Assembly: GCA_943788825.1 (NCBI GenBank)
Contig: CALSRT010000015.1
Coordinates: 1-64,000, forward strand
Length of the DNA: 64,000 nucleotides
Reading direction: 5' to 3'
From: UBA4582 sp002389265
Lineage (GTDB): Bacteria > Pseudomonadota > Gammaproteobacteria > Pseudomonadales > Azotimanducaceae
Below, in pieces: positions 31,617-40,185 of the stretch (its first letter is position 1; each line of letters opens with the position of its first letter). The notes beneath the pieces were generated by a model. That model saw only the letters and a list, made by a program, of their open reading frames with translations. It had not been told where the DNA came from and did not search any database. The translations under genes were made by a program, and so were the position numbers.

Positions 31617-33059
31617 ATGTCGACGCTTCAGGCCAAATATCCCTACTATCTGAACAACAAAGCGGTTTACGCCAACGAGGACCTTGAGGTCACCGACAAG
31701 TATACCGGAGAAGTTGCCACGCGCTGTGCGCTGGCTGACCCCAAGGCTATTGACGAAGGTATCGCAGGTGCGGTTCGCGCCGCCGAACCCATGGCGAAAA
31801 TGCCATCCTACGAAAAAAAAGCGGTGTTAGAGCATTGTGTCAGCCGCTTTAAGGAGCGATTCGACGAGCTGGCTATGGCGCTATGCATTGAAGCCGGCAA
31901 GCCGATCAATGATGCCGAGGGTGAGGTGACCCGTCTGATCGACACCTTTCAGATCGCCGCCGAGGAATCTACGCGCATGCACGGTGAATTACAGGCGTTG
32001 GATATCTCGCCCCGTGCGAAAGGCTACCAGGGCATGTGGAAGCGTGTGCCAATAGGCCCTTGTTCATTTATTTCGCCGTTTAATTTCCCGCTCAATCTTG
32101 CGGCACACAAGATAGCGCCTGCACTGGCTGTCGGCTGCCCATTTGTGATGAAACCTGCATCCCGCACCCCGCTGGGCGCGATCATCATGGGTGAAATTTT
32201 GGCCGAGACGAACCTGCCGGAAGGCGCATTCTCAATCCTCGCCTGCTCGCGCGACGGTGCTGATTTGTTTACCGTCGATGACCGACTTAAACTGCTATCG
32301 TTTACTGGTTCACCCGATGTTGGCTGGGATTTAAAGGCACGTTGTGGCAAGAAGAAGGTTGTGCTGGAGCTGGGCGGCAACGCCGCCGTTGTTGTCGATG
32401 CGGATACAAAAAACCTCGATGATGCCGTCAACCGGATAATCTTTGGTGCCTTCTACCAGTCCGGCCAATCGTGCATCGGTGTTCAGCGTATCATGATCCA
32501 TGAAGATATTTATGATGTCATGAAAGCGAAGTTGGTTGCTAAAACCGCGACTTTGATCAAAGGCGATCCGAAATTACGCGAGACTTTTATTGGGCCGATG
32601 ATCTCCGAAAAAGAGGCTGCTCGCCTCCATGGCTGGATAGAATCTGCAGCCGCGGCTGGTGGTAAGATCCTCTGTGGTGGCACGCGCAACGGCGCGATGC
32701 TAGATGCCACCTTAATGGAAAATGTCCCGTTGGATCAGGCGCTATGTGTGGAAGAGGCATTTGGTCCTGCTGCGGTTCTGCAAAAGTTCTCGACGTGGAA
32801 TGATGCTATCGCGATGGTAAATGATAGTAAATTTGGTTTGCAGGCTGGCATCTTTACCCGCGACTTCTACAAAGTGCAGCAGGCATGGGATGAAATGGAA
32901 GTTGGCGGCGTCGTAGTTGGTGATGTGCCATCCTACCGTGTTGACAACATGCCTTATGGCGGCGTGAAAGATTCAGGGATTGGCAGAGAAGGTATTCGCT
33001 TTGCGATGGAAGACATGACTGAAATTCGTAATTTGGTTATACGTACACTGCCAGAATAA
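31617..33059 (+). CDS. NAD(P)-dependent aldehyde dehydrogenase
   Basis: Aldehyde dehydrogenase of 480 residues. Landmarks are the cofactor-binding SPFNFPLNLAAHKIAPALAV, KPASRTPLGA, LSFTGSPDVGWDLKA, the general base in VLELGGNAAVVV, and the nucleophile in YQSGQSCIGVQR. The pattern resembles the glyceraldehyde-3-phosphate/lactaldehyde or phosphonoacetaldehyde type of aldehyde dehydrogenase, but the substrate is not decided by sequence. AGGAG lies about 8 bases before ATG 31617. It is the second gene of a pair with the ALS-like enzyme, separated by 71 bases that contain a short GGGGC/GCCCC hairpin which could lower read-through. A strong terminator follows. Confidence 0.9.
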   Translation: MSTLQAKYPYYLNNKAVYANEDLEVTDKYTGEVATRCALADPKAIDEGIAGAVRAAEPMAKMPSYEKKAVLEHCVSRFKERFDELAMALCIEAGKPINDAEGEVTRLIDTFQIAAEESTRMHGELQALDISPRAKGYQGMWKRVPIGPCSFISPFNFPLNLAAHKIAPALAVGCPFVMKPASRTPLGAIIMGEILAETNLPEGAFSILACSRDGADLFTVDDRLKLLSFTGSPDVGWDLKARCGKKKVVLELGGNAAVVVDADTKNLDDAVNRIIFGAFYQSGQSCIGVQRIMIHEDIYDVMKAKLVAKTATLIKGDPKLRETFIGPMISEKEAARLHGWIESAAAAGGKILCGGTRNGAMLDATLMENVPLDQALCVEEAFGPAAVLQKFSTWNDAIAMVNDSKFGLQAGIFTRDFYKVQQAWDEMEVGGVVVGDVPSYRVDNMPYGGVKDSGIGREGIRFAMEDMTEIRNLVIRTLPE

Positions 33060-33094
33060 TCTGTTGGGACCATGAAGCTTTTGCACGTTCTATT

Positions 33095-33127
33095 AAAAAA
33101 TACCGGGCCATGCTCGGTATTTTTTTA
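33095..33127 (+). terminator. Rho-independent terminator
   Basis: AAAAAATACCG (33095-33105) pairs with CGGTATTTTTT (33115-33125) around a 9-base loop, with the T-run included. It lies 36 bases after the aldehyde dehydrogenase stop and works as a bidirectional A/T-flanked terminator. Confidence 0.9.
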
Positions 33128-33366
33128 ATCTCAATTTGCGATTCGAGCACAAGCAAGTATTCAGCTGCGGCACAACGACCTGGCGATACGCAGGCTAATC
33201 ATTACCCGATGCTGTTTCGTCAGCAGATGGCTGGATGCAGACAAGCTGACAGCAACTTGATGTCCTTGGCCGAGGGCGTGACAAGCTTTTGGTAGATGTA
33301 CATGTTTTGCTGTGTTCATTACATGCCGGTCGCGATCAGGTTGCGCATTAGCCGCACAGCATCTTT

Positions 33367-33394
33367 GCCAGGGCGTCGAGGCCAGGGCGTCGAG
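33367..33394 (+). repeat. 14-bp direct repeat, two copies
   Basis: GCCAGGGCGTCGAG occurs at 33367-33380 and 33381-33394, both perfect. It lies in the 771-base gap between the terminator at 33127 and tRNA-Leu, in which I see no gene. Confidence 0.9.
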
Positions 33395-33458
33395 TCCGCG
33401 TTGGGTTGTTCAGTGAGCATGGATGCGGCGGCTCCATGCGGGTTATTGCCGACGTCAC

Positions 33459-33499
33459 AATCCAGACATAATCCAGACATAATCCAGACATAATCCAGA
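33459..33499 (+). repeat. 11-bp tandem repeat, nearly four copies
   Basis: AATCCAGACAT is repeated at 33459, 33470, 33481 and partly at 33492, without mismatches. It lies in the same gene-free stretch as two other tandem repeats. Confidence 0.92.
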
Positions 33500-33700
33500 A
33501 GCTTCTAGATCATCTCGAACCGCGACCACCTCCGATTTAACCCGCGACAGCTAGCGTTGCCGGAATGGCAACGTCGCTCGTGTGAATGGATTTGGGTTGG
33601 TGGTTGTTTAATAGTGGGTGTTAGCCAAGCCGTGACGCTTGATTTAAGCAGGACCAAAGCCCAAGGACACCATGACTGCAGTATTGAGGTCTTGCTAGAG

Positions 33701-33748
33701 AGGTGACTGACAAGGTAACTGAAGAGGTAAGTGAAGAGGTAAGTCAGA
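33701..33748 (+). repeat. 12-bp imperfect tandem repeat, four copies
   Basis: Units AGGTGACTGACA, AGGTAACTGAAG, AGGTAAGTGAAG and AGGTAAGTCAGA follow one another. It lies about 150 bases beyond the 3' end of tRNA-Leu. Confidence 0.85.
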
Positions 33749-33898
33749 GCGCAGCCGTGTTTGCACTGCGTGAATTTTAACAGTGAATTTCCATTAGATT
33801 TTCTTAGAGAATCCTAGGCCGAGAGATCAGCTCTCGGTATGTCACTGTTCGAAACACCTGCCGTTCAGCACGTTTGCGCGAAGCGCAAGCCGTGCTGT

Positions 33899-33985
33899 TG
33901 GTACCGAGGGCCGGAATCGAACCGGCACTCCCGTGAAGGAACCGGATTTTGAATCCGGCGCGTCTACCAGTTCCGCCACCCCGGC
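33899..33985 (-). tRNA. tRNA-Leu (anticodon CAA)
   Basis: On the minus strand the sequence starts GCCGGGGTGGCGGAACTGGT, a class II tRNA with acceptor stem GCCGGGG pairing to CCTCGGT (two G-U pairs), a D-arm with GG-TAGACGC, and the anticodon loop TTCAAAA giving CAA, which reads UUG. A long variable arm (about TTCCTTCACGGGAGT) is followed by the T-arm GGTTCGATTCC. The 3' CCA is encoded in the DNA. The neighbours are a repeat-rich gap and the PilZ gene. Confidence 0.95.
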
Positions 33986-34222
33986 ACAGCAGGACGGGCA
34001 TTATAGCCGCGATTGTTGACCATTGGAACCAGTTAGCAAGATAGTTTTAATAGTCGGTCGCAGTCGGCGCTCGATTCCTGGGTCGTCTATCCGCGGGGTT
34101 CTCAAGTGAGCAAAATATGTACAATTATAACTATCTCGTCAGAGGAGATTTTTGTAATATCAGAACGATAGCTGTTGTCGGTGATATGCGGCATGAGTGG
34201 TGATGTAAGGTGAGGTAATGTG

Positions 34223-34543
34223 ATGCGCCTTGATAGAATTGATAAAGCCGAGTCGGTCCTGATGAATGTGATCAGTTGCGTCGATGATACTGGCCTGGAG
34301 GACACCTTGATCTCAGGGATCACAGTGAATGTTTCAGAAACAGGGATGCAAGTGTCGGCGGGGATGCGCCTGCCAGTGGCAACCCGTGTTGGGTTGAGGC
34401 TGGACTTTGATGCTCACTTGTATCGTCTGGAAGCTGAGGTTCGCTGGACCAATGATGATAGCGAGCAGTGTGCGGGCTTGGAGATAGACCCCGAGAGTCC
34501 AGATTACGTAGCCTGGACTCAGATGTTTGAGCTGGATTTATAG
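34223..34543 (+). CDS. PilZ-like domain protein
   Basis: Small protein of about 106 residues. The PilZ core is visible as ITVNVSETGMQVSAGMRL, matching the conserved (D/N)-x-S-x-x-G element, followed by RVGLRLDFDAHLYRLEAEVRW and CAGLEI, the usual barrel strands. The Arg-rich RxxxR element that also contacts c-di-GMP is not clear in the N-terminus (MRLDRIDKAES), so nucleotide binding is uncertain. A GTG one codon earlier at 34220 is an alternative start. It sits 47 bases before queA on the same strand but its role is unlikely to be related. The partner process (motility, pili or exopolysaccharide) is not indicated here. Confidence 0.65.
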   Translation: MRLDRIDKAESVLMNVISCVDDTGLEDTLISGITVNVSETGMQVSAGMRLPVATRVGLRLDFDAHLYRLEAEVRWTNDDSEQCAGLEIDPESPDYVAWTQMFELDL

Positions 34544-34590
34544 CGCCGAGCAACGTATCGTTTGGCCTCCGTAATTTCCAGAAACCTGTG

Positions 34591-35613
34591 ATGCAAGTCA
34601 GTGACTTCGAATATGAGCTGCCCGGGCATTTGGTCGCCCAATATCCCACTGCCCAACGTACGGCCAGCCGCTTGTTGCACTTGGATGCGACCACCGGGGC
34701 CATCAAGCATTACCACTTCAGCGATTTGACCGAGTTGCTGGCGCCTGCCGACCTGTTGGTGTTCAACAATACGCGGGTTATTCCGGCGCGATTGTTCGGT
34801 ACCAAATCAACAGGCGGCAAAGTCGAGATTTTGTTAGAGCGGGTGTTGGACGATCACACCGCCCTCGTTCAAATCCGCAGCAGTAAAACCCCGCGGGCTG
34901 GCAGCCAATTACAACTGGATGGTCACGGTGCGACAGTCACAGTGATCGAAAAACAAGGGGGCTTCTACAAGGTTGGGTTCCCTGCCCCTGGGGTGCTGGT
35001 GATCGCCGAGGAGGTTGGGCATATGCCGTTGCCGCCATACATCACCCGCGAAGACGATATTGCTGACCAAGGGCGCTACCAGACAGTCTTCGCTGAAAAG
35101 CATGGCGCGGTCGCTGCACCCACTGCCGGTTTGCACTTCGACGAGCCCTTGCTGGCGGCTATTGCTGCGAAGGGCGTTGCTAGCACCCAGGCAACTCTGC
35201 ATGTGGGGGCCGGTACGTTTCAGCCGGTACGGGTCGAGAAGGTGGAAGACCACCAAATGCATTCCGAACAGCTCGAGGTGACCCAGCCTGTGTGCGATGC
35301 AGTGGATGCTTGTCGAGCCCGCCAGGGCCGAGTGGTCGCCGTGGGGACCACCAGCGTGCGATGTCTGGAGACCGCATCAAAAACGGGTATCATCCAGCCT
35401 TACCAGGGTGACACCGATATATTTATTTACCCGGGTTATGAATTTCGTTCGGTGGATGCCTTGGTGACGAACTTTCATCTGTCAGGCTCTACGTTAATGA
35501 TGCTGGTCAGCGCCTTTGCCAGTGTTGAACATATCCGGCACGCCTATCAGGTGGCCATAGAAGAAAAATACCGGTTTTTCAGTTATGGTGACGCGATGTT
35601 GATCACTCGCTAA
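34591..35613 (+). CDS. queA: tRNA preQ1(34) S-adenosylmethionine ribosyltransferase-isomerase
   Basis: QueA transfers and rearranges the ribose of SAM onto preQ1 at tRNA position 34 to give epoxyqueuosine. The 340-residue protein begins DFEYELPGHLVAQYP, contains LLVFNNTRVIPARLFG, PLPPYITREDD, AAPTAGLHFDEPLL and HVGAGTFQPVRVE, and ends YRFFSYGDAMLI, all family landmarks. A GTG at 34588 is one codon upstream of the ATG. tgt follows after about 90 bases with tandem repeats between. Order queA-tgt-yajC-secD-secF is the common gammaproteobacterial arrangement. Confidence 0.97.
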   Translation: MQVSDFEYELPGHLVAQYPTAQRTASRLLHLDATTGAIKHYHFSDLTELLAPADLLVFNNTRVIPARLFGTKSTGGKVEILLERVLDDHTALVQIRSSKTPRAGSQLQLDGHGATVTVIEKQGGFYKVGFPAPGVLVIAEEVGHMPLPPYITREDDIADQGRYQTVFAEKHGAVAAPTAGLHFDEPLLAAIAAKGVASTQATLHVGAGTFQPVRVEKVEDHQMHSEQLEVTQPVCDAVDACRARQGRVVAVGTTSVRCLETASKTGIIQPYQGDTDIFIYPGYEFRSVDALVTNFHLSGSTLMMLVSAFASVEHIRHAYQVAIEEKYRFFSYGDAMLITR

Positions 35614-35664
35614 TGACTATCGGCTAATGACCACCGGCTAATGACCATTAGCTAATGATCAATG
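35609..35664 (+). repeat. 14-bp tandem repeat, four copies, starting in the queA stop
   Basis: Units GCTAATGACTATCG, GCTAATGACCACCG, GCTAATGACCATTA and GCTAATGATCAATG follow one another between queA and tgt. The first unit includes the TAA of queA; each unit repeats a TAATGA, so stop codons occur in several frames. Confidence 0.9.
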
Positions 35665-35702
35665 CCTGCTCATGTTCCTCTTTTATAAGGTAAGCCATTC
35701 TC

Positions 35703-36815
35703 GTGAAGTTTGATGTTTCTCATACCGATGGTCATGCTCGACGTGGCCAACTGACGCTCGCCCATGGCGTGGTCCAAACCCCGATATTCATGCCTTGCGG
35801 CACCTATGGTTCAGTCAAGAGCATGATGCCGTCGACCTTGGACGAGGTTGGGGTGCAAATTCTGCTGGGCAATACGTTCCATCTAATGCTGCGACCCGGC
35901 ATGGATGTGATCGAGCAACACGGGGGGCTGCATGGTTTTATGGGCTGGGATAAGCCCATTTTGACCGACTCTGGCGGCTTTCAGGTATTTAGCCTGGGTG
36001 ATCTGCGAAAAATCTCGGAAGCCGGCGTTAAATTCAAGTCACCGATTAATGGTGATGAAGTGTTTCTCGACCCCGAGCGCTCGATGCAGATCCAGACGGC
36101 CCTGAATGCGGACATAGCCATGGTATTCGACGAATGCACGCCTTATCCAGCGGAGAAGTCGGCGGTGGCGACTTCCATGGAGATGTCGATTCGTTGGGCA
36201 AAACGCAGCGCCGAGGAGTTTGCTCGGCTGGATAATCTGAATGCCTTGTTTGGTATTGTTCAGGGTGGCATCCATCTGGACTTGCGTGATGTGTCGCGCC
36301 AGGCGTTGCTGGATATCGGTTTTGATGGGTACGCCATTGGCGGGCTGTCTGTGGGCGAGCCCAAGGCGCAAATGTTGGAAGTGGTAGGACATGTTGCCCC
36401 CCAGTTGCCAGCAGACAAACCCCGTTACTTGATGGGCGTTGGAACGCCTCAAGACCTGGTGGAGTGCGTACTGCGAGGCGTGGATATGATGGATTGCGTC
36501 ATGCCCACTCGTAATGCCCGCAATGGTCATCTCTTTACTTCTGTGGGCGTGGTTAAGATCCGCAATGCGGTGCACAAGACTGACGATAATCCGCTGGATC
36601 CTGGTTGCGCTTGTTATACCTGCCAACACTTCAGTCGTGCTTACCTGCATCATCTGGATAAATGTGGCGAAATGCTGGGTGCGCAACTCAATACGCTACA
36701 TAACCTGCACTACTATCTGAATTTGATGGCAGGATTACGGTCTGCCATCGAAATCGCTGACCTTGAGGGTCATGTGGATCGGGTCTATGAAGGCTGGGCA
36801 CTGGCGCGACCCTAG
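35703..36815 (+). CDS. tgt: Queuine/preQ1 tRNA-guanine transglycosylase
   Basis: Tgt exchanges guanine at position 34 of GUN-anticodon tRNAs for preQ1. The 370-residue TIM barrel has TDSGGFQVFSLGDLRKI with the general-acid/base Asp, VFDECTPYP, IVQGGIHLDLR, YAIGGLSVGEP and the nucleophile region MDCVMPTRNARNGHLFT. The zinc site is CACYTCQHFSRAYLHHL (three Cys plus a His). It starts with GTG 35703. It lies between queA and yajC on the same strand and is probably expressed with both. Confidence 0.97.
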   Translation: MKFDVSHTDGHARRGQLTLAHGVVQTPIFMPCGTYGSVKSMMPSTLDEVGVQILLGNTFHLMLRPGMDVIEQHGGLHGFMGWDKPILTDSGGFQVFSLGDLRKISEAGVKFKSPINGDEVFLDPERSMQIQTALNADIAMVFDECTPYPAEKSAVATSMEMSIRWAKRSAEEFARLDNLNALFGIVQGGIHLDLRDVSRQALLDIGFDGYAIGGLSVGEPKAQMLEVVGHVAPQLPADKPRYLMGVGTPQDLVECVLRGVDMMDCVMPTRNARNGHLFTSVGVVKIRNAVHKTDDNPLDPGCACYTCQHFSRAYLHHLDKCGEMLGAQLNTLHNLHYYLNLMAGLRSAIEIADLEGHVDRVYEGWALARP

Positions 36816-36910
36816 CCGTTGATGTGGCGTCGAGGGGATTTGTACGCGGAATCGTTTGCCTATAGCGCGCCGATTCGGGACAATACGGCTTTTCTGCGAT
36901 CGTGCTGGCG

Positions 36911-36952
36911 ACAATCAGCACTATACAATCAGCACTATACAATCAGCACTAT
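36911..36952 (+). repeat. 14-bp tandem repeat, three perfect copies
   Basis: ACAATCAGCACTAT occurs three times in a row at 36911, 36925 and 36939, in the 155-base gap between tgt and yajC, ending 18 bases before the yajC start. It could alter the leader of yajC-secDF. Confidence 0.95.
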
Positions 36953-36970
36953 ATATAGAGAGTGATTCCT

Positions 36971-37306
36971 ATGAGTAACTTTTTGATCCCGGCTGCGATG
37001 GCAGCAGATGCGGCAGGTGGTAGCGGACCGATACCGGGTATGGATATCTTTATTATCATAGCGTTTGCGCTGGTGTTTTACTTCATTGTCTGGCGCCCAC
37101 AGAGCAAGCGGACTAAAGAGCACAAGGAATTGGTCGGCGGCCTGAGCAAGGGTGACGAGGTCGTGACCAGTGGTGGCATGCTTGGCAAAATCACCAAAGT
37201 AGATGAGCAGTTTTTAGTGGTAGAGATCGCTGATAACGTTGAAATCAAGATTCAAAAAGGTGCGATCGCATCGGCGTTGCCGAAAGGCACGATCAAAAGT
37301 ATATAA
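36971..37306 (+). CDS. yajC: Preprotein translocase accessory subunit YajC
   Basis: Small inner-membrane protein that joins SecDF. The 111-residue sequence has a single transmembrane segment (DIFIIIAFALVFYFIVWRPQ) followed by the family signature RPQSKRTKEHKELVGGLSKGDEVVTSGGMLGKI, given here only as landmarks from residue 42 to 74, and an SH3-like tail. Start at ATG 36971; a GTG at 36962 is possible. secD follows three bases after its stop, so they are translated together. Confidence 0.96.
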   Translation: MSNFLIPAAMAADAAGGSGPIPGMDIFIIIAFALVFYFIVWRPQSKRTKEHKELVGGLSKGDEVVTSGGMLGKITKVDEQFLVVEIADNVEIKIQKGAIASALPKGTIKSI

Positions 37307-37309
37307 CTG

Positions 37310-39160
37310 GTGCTAAATACCTACCCCCTTTGGAAAAACCTGCTGGTTGTGTTCGCGATCGTGCTCGGCCTTGTTTATGCGTTGCCGAATATCTATCAGC
37401 CTGACTACGCGGTCCAGATATCTGTCGAAACCAGCGGCGAGACAGTCACAGACCGTGCGCTGCAGGTCGCTACTGACGCGCTTGATGCGGCCGGTCTTAA
37501 ATATTATGGCGCGGAGCTAAAGGACCAAAATATCCTGATTCGACTGCCTGATGATGATACGCAGTTGAAAGCCAAGACCGTGATTCAACGGTCTCTCCAC
37601 GATCTGAAACAGCGCTATGTGGTGGCCTTGAATGCCGCGCCAACGACCCCCGAATGGCTCGATGATTTACGGGCAGCCCCCATGAAATATGGCCTCGATC
37701 TGCGAGGCGGTGTCCATTTCTTGATGGAGGTGGATACCAATAGCGTCGTCACTGATCGCATCAGTAGCCTTGGAACCGACGTAAAGCGCAAGTTACGTGA
37801 GGCCAAGATTCGCTATAAAGACGTCGATGACAGTAGTCGCGGCGTCTTGAAAATATCGTTTGAAGACGAGGAAACCCGCAGTAAGGCGCGAAGCCTGCTG
37901 GAATCACAGTATCGAGAGTTTATATTCTCTGCGGGCGAAGATGGTTTGCCGTTTATCAGCTTGAAGATTACCGAAGACACGATTCGGTCTATTGAAGATT
38001 TTGCGGTATCGCAGAATCTGCAAACGATTCGTAACCGAGTGAACGAATTAGGAGTCTCTGAACCCCTGGTGCAGCGCCTCGGGCGTAACCGGATTGTTGT
38101 TGACCTACCCGGTGTGCAAGACACGGCAGAAGCCAAGCGTATTCTGGGTAAGGTGGCAACCTTAGAGTTTCGCTTTGATGCGCAACCCGATGCACCGCGC
38201 TCCACCACCATCGACTATGACTACGAAGGCCGTACGGCGAGCCTTGAGAGAAATGTCATCATCAAGGGTGATCGAGTGGTTGATGCCAAAGCCAGCTTTG
38301 ACCCAGAGACAGGCTTGCCGCAGGTCAATATCACCCTCGACAGCGAAGGCGGCAACATGATGCACCGCGCAACCCGTCATAATATCGGTCGGCGCTTAGG
38401 TGTGGTCTTTATCGAAACCAAGACCCGGGACAGCTATTCCATGGTCGATGGCGTGGAAGTTCGAAAGACAACACCCTACGTTGAACGCCGAGTCATCAGC
38501 TTGGCAACAGTGCAAGCCGCGCTGGGTGTGCAGTTCAGAATTACCGGTTTACAGGCGGGAGAAGCCCGTGAATTGTCCCTGTTACTGCGTGCCGGCGCAT
38601 TGGCGGCGGATATGTTCATTGCCGAAGAGCGCACGGTGGGTGCCAGTTTAGGTAAGGAAAATATCGAATTGGGTGCAATCTCGGTCGCCGTTGGCCTAAT
38701 GCTCGTGCTGCTATTCATGTTGGTTTACTACCGGGTGTTCGGCATAGCGGCCGATTTGGCGCTGATGACCAACCTGGTCTTGTTGGTCGCGATCATGTCG
38801 AGTCTCGGTGCAACTCTGACCTTACCGGGTATCGCGGGCATTGTTTTGACTGTGGGTATGGCCGTTGATGCGAACGTCTTGATCTTTTCCCGAATCAGGG
38901 AAGAGTTGGCAAATGGTATGTCGCCCCAAGCGGCGATCAATGCGGGTTTCGAGCGAGCGTTTGTGACCATTTTTGATGCCAATATCACCACCCTGATTGT
39001 TGCACTGATTCTTTATGCCATTGGCACTGGCCCAGTTAAGGGCTTCGCGATAACCCTGTCGATCGGTATTTTGACGTCAATGTTTACAGCCATTGTGTGC
39101 ACTAGAGCGATCATTAACGTGATTTACGGTGGGCGCAACGTGAAAAGTCTGGCGATATGA
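37310..39160 (+). CDS. secD: Protein translocase subunit SecD
   Basis: SecD uses the proton gradient with SecF to pull exported proteins through SecYEG on the periplasmic side. It has 616 residues. The first transmembrane segment is NLLVVFAIVLGLVYALPNIY, followed by a large periplasmic region with GLDLRGGVHFLMEVD and the P1 head. The five remaining helices include AISVAVGLMLVLLFMLVYY and VLTVGMAVDANVLIFSRIREE, where the Asp and Arg form the proton path. It starts with GTG 37310, three bases after yajC, and is followed by secF after 28 bases. Confidence 0.97.
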   Translation: MLNTYPLWKNLLVVFAIVLGLVYALPNIYQPDYAVQISVETSGETVTDRALQVATDALDAAGLKYYGAELKDQNILIRLPDDDTQLKAKTVIQRSLHDLKQRYVVALNAAPTTPEWLDDLRAAPMKYGLDLRGGVHFLMEVDTNSVVTDRISSLGTDVKRKLREAKIRYKDVDDSSRGVLKISFEDEETRSKARSLLESQYREFIFSAGEDGLPFISLKITEDTIRSIEDFAVSQNLQTIRNRVNELGVSEPLVQRLGRNRIVVDLPGVQDTAEAKRILGKVATLEFRFDAQPDAPRSTTIDYDYEGRTASLERNVIIKGDRVVDAKASFDPETGLPQVNITLDSEGGNMMHRATRHNIGRRLGVVFIETKTRDSYSMVDGVEVRKTTPYVERRVISLATVQAALGVQFRITGLQAGEARELSLLLRAGALAADMFIAEERTVGASLGKENIELGAISVAVGLMLVLLFMLVYYRVFGIAADLALMTNLVLLVAIMSSLGATLTLPGIAGIVLTVGMAVDANVLIFSRIREELANGMSPQAAINAGFERAFVTIFDANITTLIVALILYAIGTGPVKGFAITLSIGILTSMFTAIVCTRAIINVIYGGRNVKSLAI

Positions 39161-39188
39161 AACTTGCCCCCAATTTTGGCGACAACCC

Positions 39189-40133
39189 ATGAGCGCGACA
39201 AAGTATAAAATCGACTTCATGCGATACCGCAATATCGCTGGTGGTATTTCGTTGGCATTGGTGCTGGCCTCGCTGGTGTCTTTAGCCTGGAACCAGGTTG
39301 AGTGGGGGCTGGATTTTACTGGCGGCACGCTGGTTGAGGTGGCCTATGAGAGTCCTGTTGATCCCGGCGATATTCGTATGGAGCTGGATAAGGCTGGCTT
39401 TAGTGGCCATGTAGTTCAGTACTTCGGTTCAGAGCGCGATATTCTGGTTCGAATTCCGCCGCAAAAAAATCTCTCGGATCGCGAAAATGCGACCTTGGGT
39501 GACGAGGTGCTCAAGGCGTTGAGGCAGGCGGCTGGCGATAGCGTCTTGCTTCGGCGGTCAGAATTTGTGGGCCCTGCGGTAGGTGAAGAGCTTACGAATC
39601 AAGGGGGGTTGGGTATGCTGACGGCCCTGGCGGCTGTCATGCTGTATATCGCTATGCGCTTCCAGTTCAAGTTTGCTGTAGGCGCGGTGGTCGCCTTATT
39701 TCATGATGTCATTATTATCTTGGGTATCTTCTCACTGACTCGCTGGGACTTTGATTTGACCGTGCTCGCAGCACTGTTGGCGGTGATCGGTTATTCGTTG
39801 AACGACACGATTGTGGTCGCTGACCGGATTCGAGAAAATTTTCGTAAGGTTCGTCGCGGCTCGTCCGTGGATATTATTAATATTTCACTAAACCAGACCT
39901 TGGGTCGCACGGTGGTAACGTCCGTGACTACCTTGCTGGTCTTGTTGGCTTTATATTTCCTCGGTGGCGAACTGATTCGCGGTTTCGCGGAAGGTTTGAT
40001 TATTGGTGTGGTGGTAGGGACCTATTCTTCGATCTATATCGCGGCGAATGTGTTGGTGTTGCTGAATATATCCAAAGAAGACCTGGCAATCCCAGTCAAA
40101 GAAGGCGCTGAAGACCCTGACATGATGGGCTAG
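39189..40133 (+). CDS. secF: Protein translocase subunit SecF
   Basis: Partner of SecD. It has 314 residues and six transmembrane segments. WGLDFTGGTLVEVAY after the first helix is the family signature, and VIGYSLNDTIVVADRIRENFRK is the conserved helix 4 with the proton-path Asp. The C-terminus is short and acidic. It closes the queA-tgt-yajC-secD-secF run. suhB converges on it from the minus strand with 52 bases between, and no clear terminator is seen. Confidence 0.97.
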   Translation: MSATKYKIDFMRYRNIAGGISLALVLASLVSLAWNQVEWGLDFTGGTLVEVAYESPVDPGDIRMELDKAGFSGHVVQYFGSERDILVRIPPQKNLSDRENATLGDEVLKALRQAAGDSVLLRRSEFVGPAVGEELTNQGGLGMLTALAAVMLYIAMRFQFKFAVGAVVALFHDVIIILGIFSLTRWDFDLTVLAALLAVIGYSLNDTIVVADRIRENFRKVRRGSSVDIINISLNQTLGRTVVTSVTTLLVLLALYFLGGELIRGFAEGLIIGVVVGTYSSIYIAANVLVLLNISKEDLAIPVKEGAEDPDMMG

Positions 40134-40185
40134 TAGCGACGCTGGCGTTCTAGCCAGCGTTACCGGCACTTGGGTTTAGTCCAGC

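Noticed and set aside
33459..33499. CRISPR-like array
   Set aside because: The 11-bp units are adjacent without spacers, so it is a simple tandem repeat; no cas genes are present anywhere in the window.
33804..34001. Minus-strand ORF with a CRGGGTGRRAGF-type sequence
   Set aside because: This is the well-known false translation of a tRNA; the same bases fold as tRNA-Leu(CAA).
36039..36686. 215-codon minus-strand ORF opposite tgt
   Set aside because: Shadow of the conserved tgt gene; composition rich in His and Gln typical of antisense frames.
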